A stretch of DNA of 40,968 bases, from contig DAITVZ010000050.1 in assembly GCA_036841525.1 (NCBI GenBank), positions 1 to 40,968 of the forward strand, written 5' to 3'. Origin of the DNA: JAAYEA01 sp012689325 (lineage in GTDB: Bacteria; Chloroflexota; Anaerolineae; JAAYEA01). The notes under the pieces were generated by a model that saw only the letters and a list, made by a program, of their open reading frames with translations, was not told the origin of the DNA and ran no database searches. This document shows positions 19,284 through 26,510 of this stretch, in pieces. The translations under genes and the position numbers were made by a program. Each line of letters starts with the position of its first letter. Within the stretch, counting starts at the first letter, position 1.

Positions 19284-20561
19284 ATGAAGGTTACTCTGGC
19301 CTATGGCAAACAGGGCCTCCCGGTGCAGCTTCCCGATCGCAATGTGACCGTGATCGAGCCGCGCCAGATCCCGGGACTGGCCGACGAGGCGGCGGCGCTC
19401 CAGGCGGCCATGCGCGCGCCCATCGGCGCCCCGCCCCTGCGGGACCTGGTTTCGCCGGGGGATCGCGTGGTGATCGTCTTTAGCGACCTTACCCGGCCCA
19501 TGCCCAGCGACCGCGTCCTGCCCGTGCTCCTGCAAGAGTTGGCCCACGTGCCCCGCGAGCAGATCACGCTGCTCGGTGCGCTGGGCACGCACCGGCCCAA
19601 TACTCCCGAAGAGCTGGACCGGATGCTGACCCCCGAGGTTGCGCGGAACTATCGTATCATCCAGCACAACTGCATGGATCTCGAGCAGATGGTATACCTC
19701 GGCAAGACCTCGTCGGGGCACGACATCCACCTCAACCGCGCCTACATGGAGGCCGATGTCAAGATCCTCACTGGCTTTGTCGAGCCGCACCTCTTTGCCG
19801 GCTTTAGCGGCGGGCCCAAGGCCGTGCTGCCCGGCGTGGCCTCGGCCCAGCTCATCCTGGCCAACCACGGCGCCGAGATGCTGAATCACCCCAGGGCCAC
19901 CTGGGGCATCACCGAGGGCAACCCGGTGCATGCCGAGATGCGCGAAGTGGCCCTGCTGACCCACCCCACCTTTTTGCTCAATGTGACGCTGAACAAGCGG
20001 CGCGAGATCACCGGCGTCTTTGCGGGCGACCTGCTGCAAGCCCACCAGAAGGCCACCGCCTTCGCCCGCGAGCTCTCCATGGTCCCGGTGCCCGAGCCCT
20101 TTGATATCGTGATCAGCAGCAACTCGGGCTATCCCCTGGACCTCAACCTCTACCAGGCAGTGAAGGGCATGTCCGCCTCCCGCCAGATCGTCAAGCCCGG
20201 CGGCAGCATCATCGTCGCCGCGGAGTGCTGGGACGGCGTGCCGGATCACGGCAACTACAAGTGGATCCTGCACCAGGCGAGCAACCCGCAGGAACTGCTG
20301 GAATTCGTCAACCGTCCGGGCTTTTGCATGACCGACCAGTGGGAGGGGCACATCCAGGCGCTCATCCAGCTCCACGCCGATGTCTATGTCAAGAACTCGT
20401 ACCTTTCCGACGAGGAGCTCAGGAAGGCGCTCTTCCTGCCTTGCCATAGCATCGAAGAAACCCTGGCGGAGCTGATGCGCAAATATGGCCCGGAAGCCAC
20501 CATCTGCGTGCTCCCTGAGGGGCCGCAGACCATCCCCTATATCGCAGGGACCCGCTCATAG
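19284..20561 (+). CDS. LarA-family (nickel-pincer lactate racemase-like) protein
   Basis: A 425-aa LarA homologue. Lactate racemase LarA uses a covalently bound nickel-pincer nucleotide. Key positions of the Lactobacillus plantarum enzyme are present with a near-constant offset: Arg71 in DLTRP, His103 in GTHR, His169 and Lys179 in EPHLFAGFSGGPKAV, and His195 in NHGAE; Lys179 would be the covalent attachment lysine. Many LarA homologues racemise or epimerise other 2-hydroxyacids, so the substrate is open. Cofactor genes larB, larC and larE are not in the window. Shine-Dalgarno AAGAGGAG precedes the ATG. Its stop overlaps the stop of the convergent phosphohydrolase gene by six bp. Confidence 0.85.
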   Translation: MKVTLAYGKQGLPVQLPDRNVTVIEPRQIPGLADEAAALQAAMRAPIGAPPLRDLVSPGDRVVIVFSDLTRPMPSDRVLPVLLQELAHVPREQITLLGALGTHRPNTPEELDRMLTPEVARNYRIIQHNCMDLEQMVYLGKTSSGHDIHLNRAYMEADVKILTGFVEPHLFAGFSGGPKAVLPGVASAQLILANHGAEMLNHPRATWGITEGNPVHAEMREVALLTHPTFLLNVTLNKRREITGVFAGDLLQAHQKATAFARELSMVPVPEPFDIVISSNSGYPLDLNLYQAVKGMSASRQIVKPGGSIIVAAECWDGVPDHGNYKWILHQASNPQELLEFVNRPGFCMTDQWEGHIQALIQLHADVYVKNSYLSDEELRKALFLPCHSIEETLAELMRKYGPEATICVLPEGPQTIPYIAGTRS

Positions 20562-22355
20562 CCGCAGCGAGCGGCCGTCCAGCCCCGGCGGGGGCGACAC
20601 GTCCAGCAGGTCGAGGATCGTCGGGGCCAGATCGAGGATAGAGGCATCGGCCCACCGCAAGGGGCGATTGGCGCAGAGGACGCCCGGAACCAGCGCCGGA
20701 TCGATGGCGCAATGATCGGCGCTCCATTGGTTCCGGTTCGGTTCGAGCGCCGCTGCCGCCAGTCGCCCCGCCGCCGATAGCGGCGACGCGCGATAGCCCG
20801 CCTGAAAGCCCAGGATCAGGTCACCGCTGTGCCCGATCTCGGGCCCGGCGTAGAGTTCATCGCGCCGATAGACTTGGCGCAGGATCGGCTGGCCCGTCTC
20901 GGGGTCGCGCCAGGCCAGCAGCTCCCTCGCAAGCTCGGCGCAGAGCGCGACGTACTCGCGCCCCGGTTCCACCAGCCCCTGCGCCTCGCGCCCTCGCAGG
21001 TTGATATAGACCTTGCTCAAGCCCAGCGCATAGGCCCGCGTGCGCCGCCAATCGACCGCCAGCCCCGCGCTCGCCGCCAGGTAGCCGCGCTCGCGCAGCC
21101 AGCTATTCACGTTGGCCAGCTTGTACACCGGCTTGAAGCCGTGGTCGGAGAGGACGATGAGGGTGTCGCCGGGCGAGAGAAGCTCCAGCGCCTCGCCCAC
21201 CAGCTCGTCGAAGCGCTGATAGCAGCGCAGGACCTCCCCGCCAAAGGCCCGCTCGCCTTCCGCCGTATGCAGCGGGTCGCCAGGGTCCTGGTGACGCCAG
21301 AACATGTGCTGCACCCGGTCCGTCGCCTCGATCACCGCGATGACCAGATCATGCCGGCCTGCCGCCAGCGTGTCCAGGGTCAGCTCCCGCTGTTGGGCAA
21401 AAGCCTCCTCCACCTGGCGCAGGAACCCGGCCTCATCCAGCCGCCCCTCGTTCAGCCCGACATTGTCCTCCGGCCAGCCGAGGGTGCCGAAAAGGCCGTG
21501 GCGCGCCGCCAGCTCGGCGGATAGGCCCTCCGGCCAGGTCAGCGGCAGCGCCGGCTGGCGGGGATCGAGGTGCAACGGCGAGAGGTATAGCCGCACGTCG
21601 GGGGATAGGCTCCACAAGTAAAAGCGGGCGAGGCCCTGCCAAGCCGGGCTCGCGGGCATCTCGAACCGCAGCGACAGCCACGGGCTCCACTCGCCAACGC
21701 CCAGCGAGATCTTTTGCCCCTGGCAGCGGACCACCACTCCCGCGGCGCCCGCGCAGACCTCGAGCGGGGTCTCGGCGCCCTGCGGGCCGCGGATGGCCGT
21801 CTGCGCCCGGCCGTCCGCCGATAGCTCCAGGCGGGTCCAGCCGCGCCCCTTGCCGGGCAGCGTCGTATACAGCCGCGAGGTTCCCCAGCTCCCCACGAGG
21901 TCGGGCACGCCCAGCCCCGAGAGCATCTCGCCGTTCACCGGCTCGGGCGGGCAGGTGCCGGGCACGCGCAGCAGGGCGCAGCTCCTCCCCGCCGCGCTGG
22001 CCTGCGCCCAGAGCGTGGTCCCCTGCCGGTGGTTCGTCGCCTCCCACCCCCGCCCATCCGCGCGCGGCCGCACGGTCAGCGGCCCCACCTGGGGGCTATA
22101 GGTGGCGGGGTCGCGGTGCAAAAAGTCAAAGATGCCGTGCTTGCCGGGGTTCAGCCCGGTGGCAAAGGAGGCCCAGGCCACCGGCGACTCGGCGGGGTTG
22201 GTGGTGCGAAGCGGCCCCCAGCCGCCGAGCTGCGCCAGTCGCGCCAGGGCAGGCAGCGCCCCCGCGTCGAGATACCGGCGCAACAGGTCCGCGTCCAGGC
22301 CATCCGCGCCCAGCACGATGACTCGCCCCCTGCCTGATGTGGTGTTTCGGATCAA
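20556..22355 (-). CDS. Alkaline-phosphatase-superfamily phosphodiesterase/phosphohydrolase
   Basis: A 599-aa soluble member of the alkaline phosphatase superfamily (type I phosphodiesterase/nucleotide pyrophosphatase-like). Visible motifs: VIVLGADGLDADLL near the N-terminus with the first metal Asp, ESPVAWASFATGLNPGKHGI with a probable Ser nucleophile, IEATDRVQHMFW giving Asp and His ligands, and LIVLSDHGFKPV giving Asp-His. These form a full two-metal site. There is no signal peptide, so it probably acts in the cytoplasm; related proteins cleave phosphodiesters or lipid-linked phosphates. The start is TTG at 22355 with AAGGAG six nt upstream; the frame extends to 22469 but that region carries the promoter of the divergent kinase gene. 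It converges on larA. Substrate unknown. Confidence 0.83.
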   Translation of the reverse strand: MIRNTTSGRGRVIVLGADGLDADLLRRYLDAGALPALARLAQLGGWGPLRTTNPAESPVAWASFATGLNPGKHGIFDFLHRDPATYSPQVGPLTVRPRADGRGWEATNHRQGTTLWAQASAAGRSCALLRVPGTCPPEPVNGEMLSGLGVPDLVGSWGTSRLYTTLPGKGRGWTRLELSADGRAQTAIRGPQGAETPLEVCAGAAGVVVRCQGQKISLGVGEWSPWLSLRFEMPASPAWQGLARFYLWSLSPDVRLYLSPLHLDPRQPALPLTWPEGLSAELAARHGLFGTLGWPEDNVGLNEGRLDEAGFLRQVEEAFAQQRELTLDTLAAGRHDLVIAVIEATDRVQHMFWRHQDPGDPLHTAEGERAFGGEVLRCYQRFDELVGEALELLSPGDTLIVLSDHGFKPVYKLANVNSWLRERGYLAASAGLAVDWRRTRAYALGLSKVYINLRGREAQGLVEPGREYVALCAELARELLAWRDPETGQPILRQVYRRDELYAGPEIGHSGDLILGFQAGYRASPLSAAGRLAAAALEPNRNQWSADHCAIDPALVPGVLCANRPLRWADASILDLAPTILDLLDVSPPPGLDGRSLRL

Positions 22356-22421
22356 GTTCTGCTCCTTGCCCCGTGACGCCTTGGCTTCGCCCCGCTCGGC
22401 GACGACCCGCCCGTGAGCCAA

Positions 22422-22450
22422 TTGACCCGCCCGGGCCGATCTCGTATAAT
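22422..22450 (+). promoter_or_regulatory. Promoter of the histidine kinase gene
   Basis: -35 TTGACC (22422-22427), 17-bp spacer, -10 TATAAT (22445-22450). Predicted start near 22457, 33 nt before the ATG. Confidence 0.83.
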
Positions 22451-22489
22451 GCGGGAGGGCTAGAAGCAAGCCGCCCCTTGGAGGCGCCC

Positions 22490-23632
22490 ATGGCTCAGGA
22501 TTGCGTGCAAACCACCGTGGAACGGATGCTCAAGAACCTATGCGGGCCGTCCTTGCCTTGCGCGGCGATCTGGCTGCCAGCGGAGAGGCTCTATATGCTG
22601 GCCGAGCTGGACGTGCCCGAGCCATCCGCCCGCAGGCCGGAAAACGAACCGGCGCCGAATAGCCCGTTGGCCCTGGCGCTGGCGGAAGGGGCGCCCGCTT
22701 ATCTGGTCAGCGCCCCGGGCGAACCGGGCTATCCCGCCGAACTGGGCCAGGCCCCCGCCCTCATCGCGGCTCCCTTGCGGCTGGGGGGCGCCACGCTGGG
22801 CGCTCTCGCCTTGGGCGGCCAGCCGGCGGAGTGGCCCGCCCGCACCGTCGAGCTCCTGGCGCGCCAGATGGCCGTGGCGGTCCAGGCCGCGCGGGACTGC
22901 GCGCAAGCCAACGAGGGACGCATCCAGTTCGTCTCCAGCGTGTCCCACGAGCTGCGCACGCCCATGACCGCCATCAAGGGTTACACCGACATGCTGTTGG
23001 CCGGCATGGCTGGCGAGATGGCCGAGCCCCAGCGCAAGTTCCTGTCCATCGTCAAGGCCAACGCGGACCGGCTGGGGGCGCTGATCAGCGATCTGCTGGA
23101 AGTGTCCCGGCTGGAGGCCGGCCGGACCCGCCTCAACCTGACGCTGGTCCCCCTCGGCGAGCTCGTCCAGCAAGCCATCGCCGCCTTGCAAGGGCAGATC
23201 GCCGCCAAAAAACTCGGCTGCGAGATCGCCATCCCTGACGCCCTGCCGCCCGTCCGCGGCGACCGGGTACGCTTGGCCCAGATCATGGCCATCCTGCTGG
23301 GCAACGCTTGCCGGTACACCCCTGAGGGCGGCAATATCCGGATCGCCGCAGTGTTGTGCCGGAAGGAGCAAGGCGCCTCTTGTGTCCAGGTCGATATCGC
23401 CGATACCGGCATCGGCATCGCGCCCGAGGAGCAGCCCAAGGTCTTTCAGCGCTTCTTCCGCGCCGATCACCCCCTGGTGCGCGAGCAGCCCGGCGCGGGG
23501 CTGGGCCTGTGCATCGCCCGTGGGCTGGTCGAGCTGCACGGCGGCCGCATCTGGTTCCGCAGCGAGCCCGAGCAAGGCACGACCTTCTCTTTCACCCTGC
23601 CCCTGGCCGCGGACGAGCCAGCGGCGGGTTAG
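22490..23632 (+). CDS. Soluble sensor histidine kinase with GAF-like N-terminus
   Basis: A 380-aa histidine kinase without membrane segments. Residues 1-140 look like a degenerate GAF-type sensor domain (LRLGGATLGALALGG). HisKA follows with phospho-acceptor His153 in SSVSHELRTPMTAIKGY. The ATPase domain has an N-box (ILLGNACRYTPEGG), G1 (VDIADTGIGIAPEE), an F-box-like FQRFFRAD and G2 (GAGLGLCIARGLVELHGG). All catalytic motifs are present. The ATG has GGAGG five nt upstream; the frame extends upstream to 22337 through the promoter and is not translated there. No response regulator is adjacent, so it is an orphan kinase with unknown signal and partner. It ends 12 bp from the convergent mnmG stop. 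Confidence 0.92.
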   Translation: MAQDCVQTTVERMLKNLCGPSLPCAAIWLPAERLYMLAELDVPEPSARRPENEPAPNSPLALALAEGAPAYLVSAPGEPGYPAELGQAPALIAAPLRLGGATLGALALGGQPAEWPARTVELLARQMAVAVQAARDCAQANEGRIQFVSSVSHELRTPMTAIKGYTDMLLAGMAGEMAEPQRKFLSIVKANADRLGALISDLLEVSRLEAGRTRLNLTLVPLGELVQQAIAALQGQIAAKKLGCEIAIPDALPPVRGDRVRLAQIMAILLGNACRYTPEGGNIRIAAVLCRKEQGASCVQVDIADTGIGIAPEEQPKVFQRFFRADHPLVREQPGAGLGLCIARGLVELHGGRIWFRSEPEQGTTFSFTLPLAADEPAAG

Positions 23633-23644
23633 TCGCCGCAGCCG

Positions 23645-25594
23645 CTACGAGGCTGCCTCCGGCGCGGATCGGCGTAGCCTCTCCAGGTGGACCATCAGCA
23701 CCGAGATGTCCGCCGGGCTGACCCCCTGGATGCGCGAGGCCTGCCCCAACGTGGCCGGGGCGAAGCGCTGCAGCTTTTCCCGCGCCTCGTTGCGAATCCC
23801 CATCACCCCCGCATAGTCGAAATCGGCGGGGATGCGCCAGTTCTCCAGGCGGCTCAGGCGCTCCACCTGCCGCCGCTGCTTCTGGATGTACCCATCGTAC
23901 TTGGCCTCGATGGAGACCTGCTCCTCCGCCTCGGGCGCCAATTCCGGTTGCGCCAGGCCCAGCCGGCTCAGCGCCTCATAGCTGACCTCCGGCCGGGAGA
24001 GAAGCTGCAAGGCCGTGGCTGGCTTGGTCAGGGGGGCGAGCCCTTGCGCCTCCAGCAGGGCGTTGGTGGGCGCATCGGGCGCCAGCGACCAGGAGGCCAG
24101 CCGCTCCAGCTCGCGAGCGATGGCCGCGCGCTTGGCCTCCACCGCCAGATAGCGCTCGCGGCTGAGCAGACCCACCTCATATCCGATGGGCGACAGGCGC
24201 AGGTCGGCGTTGTCCTGGCGCAGCAGAAGCCGGTACTCGGCGCGCGAGGTCAGCAGGCGGTAGGGTTCCTCCAGCGTTTTGGTCACCAGATCGTCGACCA
24301 GCACGCCGATATAGGCTTGCTCCCGCCCCAAGAGGACGGGCGGCTTGCCCTGCGCCTTGCGCGCTGCGTTGATCCCCGCCAGCAGCCCCTGCGCCGCGGC
24401 CTCCTCATAGCCCGACGTCCCGTTGACCTGCCCGGCCAGAAAGAGCCCCTCCACCCGCTTGGTCTCCAATGTCGCGCTGATCTGGTCCGGCGACACATAG
24501 TCATATTCGATGGCATAGCCCGCGCGCATGATCTCCGCCCCCGCCAGCGCGGGGATGGTGTGCAGGGCTTCGAGCTGCACCTCTTCCGGCAGGCCCGTAA
24601 AGAGCCCCTGCACATAGACCTCGTTGGTCAGGAATCCTTCCGGCTCCAAAAAGATCTGGTGCGACTCCTTGTGGCTAAAGCGCACGATCTTTTCCTCGAT
24701 GGAAGGGCAATACCGCGGCCCCGCCCCCTCCAGCAGCCCCATGGCGATGGGCGAGCGCGCCAGGTTCTCGCGGATGACCCGGTGCGTCTCCTGATTGGTA
24801 TAGACCAGATAGCTGGGCAACTGCGGACGCCAGCTCGTTTGCCGGGGCACGGGGTAAACGGGGTTGATCCTTGGCAGGGTGTAAACGTCGTCGGGCGGCT
24901 CATAGCCGAAATAGAGCGGCGTGTCGCTGCCCATCTGCGGCTCCGCCTGGCGGAAATCAATGGTGCGGGCGTCCACGCGCGGCGGGGTATTGGTTTGCAG
25001 GCGCCCAAGCTGGAAGCCCAGCTCGCTCAGCGACCGGGAGAGCCCGCGGGCCGCGAACTCGCCCGCGCGGCCCGCCGCCAGGCTGCGCTCCCCGCTGAGG
25101 ATGCGCCCGGCCAGAAAGGTGCCCGCCGTCACGATGACCGTCCGCCCACAATAGACGCGGCCCAGGTCGGTTTCGACGCCGCGCACCCGGCCATCGTCCA
25201 CCAACAGCCGCTCGGTCATGGCCTGCTTTAGGTGCAGGTTCGGGGTATGCTCCAGCGTGTGCTTCATGGCCAGGCTATATAGCCGCTTGTCCGCCTGCCC
25301 GCGGAGGGTCTGCACCGCCGGCCCTTTGGAGGTATTCAGCATGCGGATCTGGATAAAGGTCCGGTCGATGTTGCGCGACATTTCGCCGCCCAGCGCCCCG
25401 ATCTCGCGCACCACGTTGCCCTTGGCCGCGCCGCCGATGCTGGGGTTGCATGGCATCTGGGCCACCAGGTCCAGGTTCAGGGTCAGCAGCAGCGTCCGGC
25501 AGCCGATGCGCGCGGCGGCCAGCGCCGCCTCGCAGCCGGCGTGGCCCGCGCCCACGACGATGACATCGTAGCATCCCGAATCGGTCTTGTCCAT
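23645..25594 (-). CDS. mnmG: tRNA uridine-5-carboxymethylaminomethyl modification enzyme MnmG
   Basis: MnmG (GidA) is the FAD subunit that, with MnmE, modifies U34 of certain tRNAs. About 649 aa, standard length. The FAD-binding GAGHAGCEAALAAARIG is at the N-terminus, followed by MPCNPSIGGAAKGN, RMLNTSKGPAVQ (family signature), VTAGTFLAGRI and GQVNGTSGYEEAAAQG. The helical MnmE-binding C-terminus is complete. I choose the ATG at 25594, six nt after GGGCGGG; an ATG two codons earlier and a TTG at 25624 are in frame. It lies 75 bp downstream of rsmG, a widespread pairing, and that gap holds a strong promoter (25631-25658). mnmE is not in the window. Confidence 0.96.
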   Translation of the reverse strand: MDKTDSGCYDVIVVGAGHAGCEAALAAARIGCRTLLLTLNLDLVAQMPCNPSIGGAAKGNVVREIGALGGEMSRNIDRTFIQIRMLNTSKGPAVQTLRGQADKRLYSLAMKHTLEHTPNLHLKQAMTERLLVDDGRVRGVETDLGRVYCGRTVIVTAGTFLAGRILSGERSLAAGRAGEFAARGLSRSLSELGFQLGRLQTNTPPRVDARTIDFRQAEPQMGSDTPLYFGYEPPDDVYTLPRINPVYPVPRQTSWRPQLPSYLVYTNQETHRVIRENLARSPIAMGLLEGAGPRYCPSIEEKIVRFSHKESHQIFLEPEGFLTNEVYVQGLFTGLPEEVQLEALHTIPALAGAEIMRAGYAIEYDYVSPDQISATLETKRVEGLFLAGQVNGTSGYEEAAAQGLLAGINAARKAQGKPPVLLGREQAYIGVLVDDLVTKTLEEPYRLLTSRAEYRLLLRQDNADLRLSPIGYEVGLLSRERYLAVEAKRAAIARELERLASWSLAPDAPTNALLEAQGLAPLTKPATALQLLSRPEVSYEALSRLGLAQPELAPEAEEQVSIEAKYDGYIQKQRRQVERLSRLENWRIPADFDYAGVMGIRNEAREKLQRFAPATLGQASRIQGVSPADISVLMVHLERLRRSAPEAAS

Positions 25595-25630
25595 CGACAT
25601 CCCGCCCAATGAGGTAGGTTCCAACCGCCT

Positions 25631-25658
25631 ATTCTAGGGGCTTGGCCGCGCTTGTCAA
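25631..25658 (-). promoter_or_regulatory. Promoter of mnmG
   Basis: Minus strand: perfect -35 TTGACA (25653-25658), 16-bp spacer, -10 TAGAAT (25631-25636). Lies between the rsmG stop and the mnmG start and predicts transcription from about 25624, at the in-frame TTG, which argues that TTG is not the start codon. Confidence 0.78.
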
Positions 25659-25668
25659 CTGGCCGCGC

Positions 25669-26436
25669 CTATCCGAGCGGTCGCTTGGCGGGGATGCCGG
25701 CGCGGCGGGGATATTGCGCGGGGGTGGCGCGGACCTTGGCGACGCTGATCAGGTAGCGATGCTGAGCGATCTCGGCGATATGCATCTCTTTGACATCGTG
25801 GACCCGCCCGCCGAGGAGCTCGATGGCCCGGCCGGCATCCTCCAGCTCGGCCCGGGCCTCGCTTCCCTTTTGCGCCACAAACCGCCCGCCGACCTTGCAG
25901 AAGGGCAGGCAATACTCGGCCAGGGTGGGCATGCGGGCCACCGCCCGGGCCAGCACGAGGTCGTATTGCTCGCGATGGCGCGCCTCGTGCCCCAAGTCCT
26001 CCGCCCGGGCGTTCACGATCTCGACGTCCGCCAGGGCCAGCCGCTCCACGACGTGGCGCAGAAAGGTGACCTTCTTGGCGGTGGATTCCAACAGGGTGAG
26101 CTTGATCTCTGGCCGGACGATCTTGAGCGGCACGCCGGGGAACCCGGCGCCGGTCCCCACATCGAGGCAAGAGAGCGTGCGCAGCTCGGTGGTGATGGGG
26201 ACCGTATCCGGCAGCGGCTGATCGAGCGCGGCCGAGTCGGCAGGCAGCGCCAGCAGGCAGGTCAGCGAGTCCAAAAAGTGCTTGATCTGCACATCGCGCT
26301 GGCCGATGATGGTCGTGAGGTTAAAGCGCTCGTTCCAGGCCGCCAGTTCATCATAGTAGGCCTGAAATGCGGCCAGATGCTCCGCGGTCAGGCAGAGCCC
26401 CAGCAGCGAGCGCGCTCCAGCTTGCAAGAGTTGCAC
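25669..26436 (-). CDS. rsmG: 16S rRNA (guanine-527-N7) methyltransferase RsmG
   Basis: RsmG (GidB) methylates G527 of 16S rRNA; its loss gives low-level streptomycin resistance. At 255 aa it is slightly longer than the usual 205-240, the excess being at the C-terminus (RRAGIPAKRPLG). Seen: the N-terminal WNERFNLTTI, DSLT, the SAM-binding LDVGTGAGFPGVPLKI, LLESTAKKVTFLRHV, and VLARAVARM. The start is GTG at 26436, preceded by a GGGGCGGGG purine tract. It is preceded by its own promoter (26479-26507) right after the priA stop and followed by mnmG. Confidence 0.96.
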   Translation of the reverse strand: MQLLQAGARSLLGLCLTAEHLAAFQAYYDELAAWNERFNLTTIIGQRDVQIKHFLDSLTCLLALPADSAALDQPLPDTVPITTELRTLSCLDVGTGAGFPGVPLKIVRPEIKLTLLESTAKKVTFLRHVVERLALADVEIVNARAEDLGHEARHREQYDLVLARAVARMPTLAEYCLPFCKVGGRFVAQKGSEARAELEDAGRAIELLGGRVHDVKEMHIAEIAQHRYLISVAKVRATPAQYPRRAGIPAKRPLG

Positions 26437-26478
26437 GATCCCCGCCCCGTTCTATCGAGATAGCCACCCTATGCCCAG

Positions 26479-26507
26479 AATATACCTGGCCTCGGGCGCC
26501 TTGTCAA
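26479..26507 (-). promoter_or_regulatory. Promoter of rsmG
   Basis: Minus strand: perfect -35 TTGACA (26502-26507), 17-bp spacer, -10 TATATT (26479-26484). The -35 box begins four bp after the priA stop codon. Confidence 0.78.
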
Positions 26508-26510
26508 GTG

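Noticed and set aside
23621..23639. Hairpin across the histidine kinase stop codon as a terminator for HK and mnmG
   Set aside because: Only a 6-bp stem and no T run on either side; too weak to call.
23645..26436. mnmG-rsmG as a sign of a nearby replication origin
   Set aside because: No dnaA, rpmH, rnpA, mnmE or parA gene and no cluster of DnaA boxes was seen in the window.
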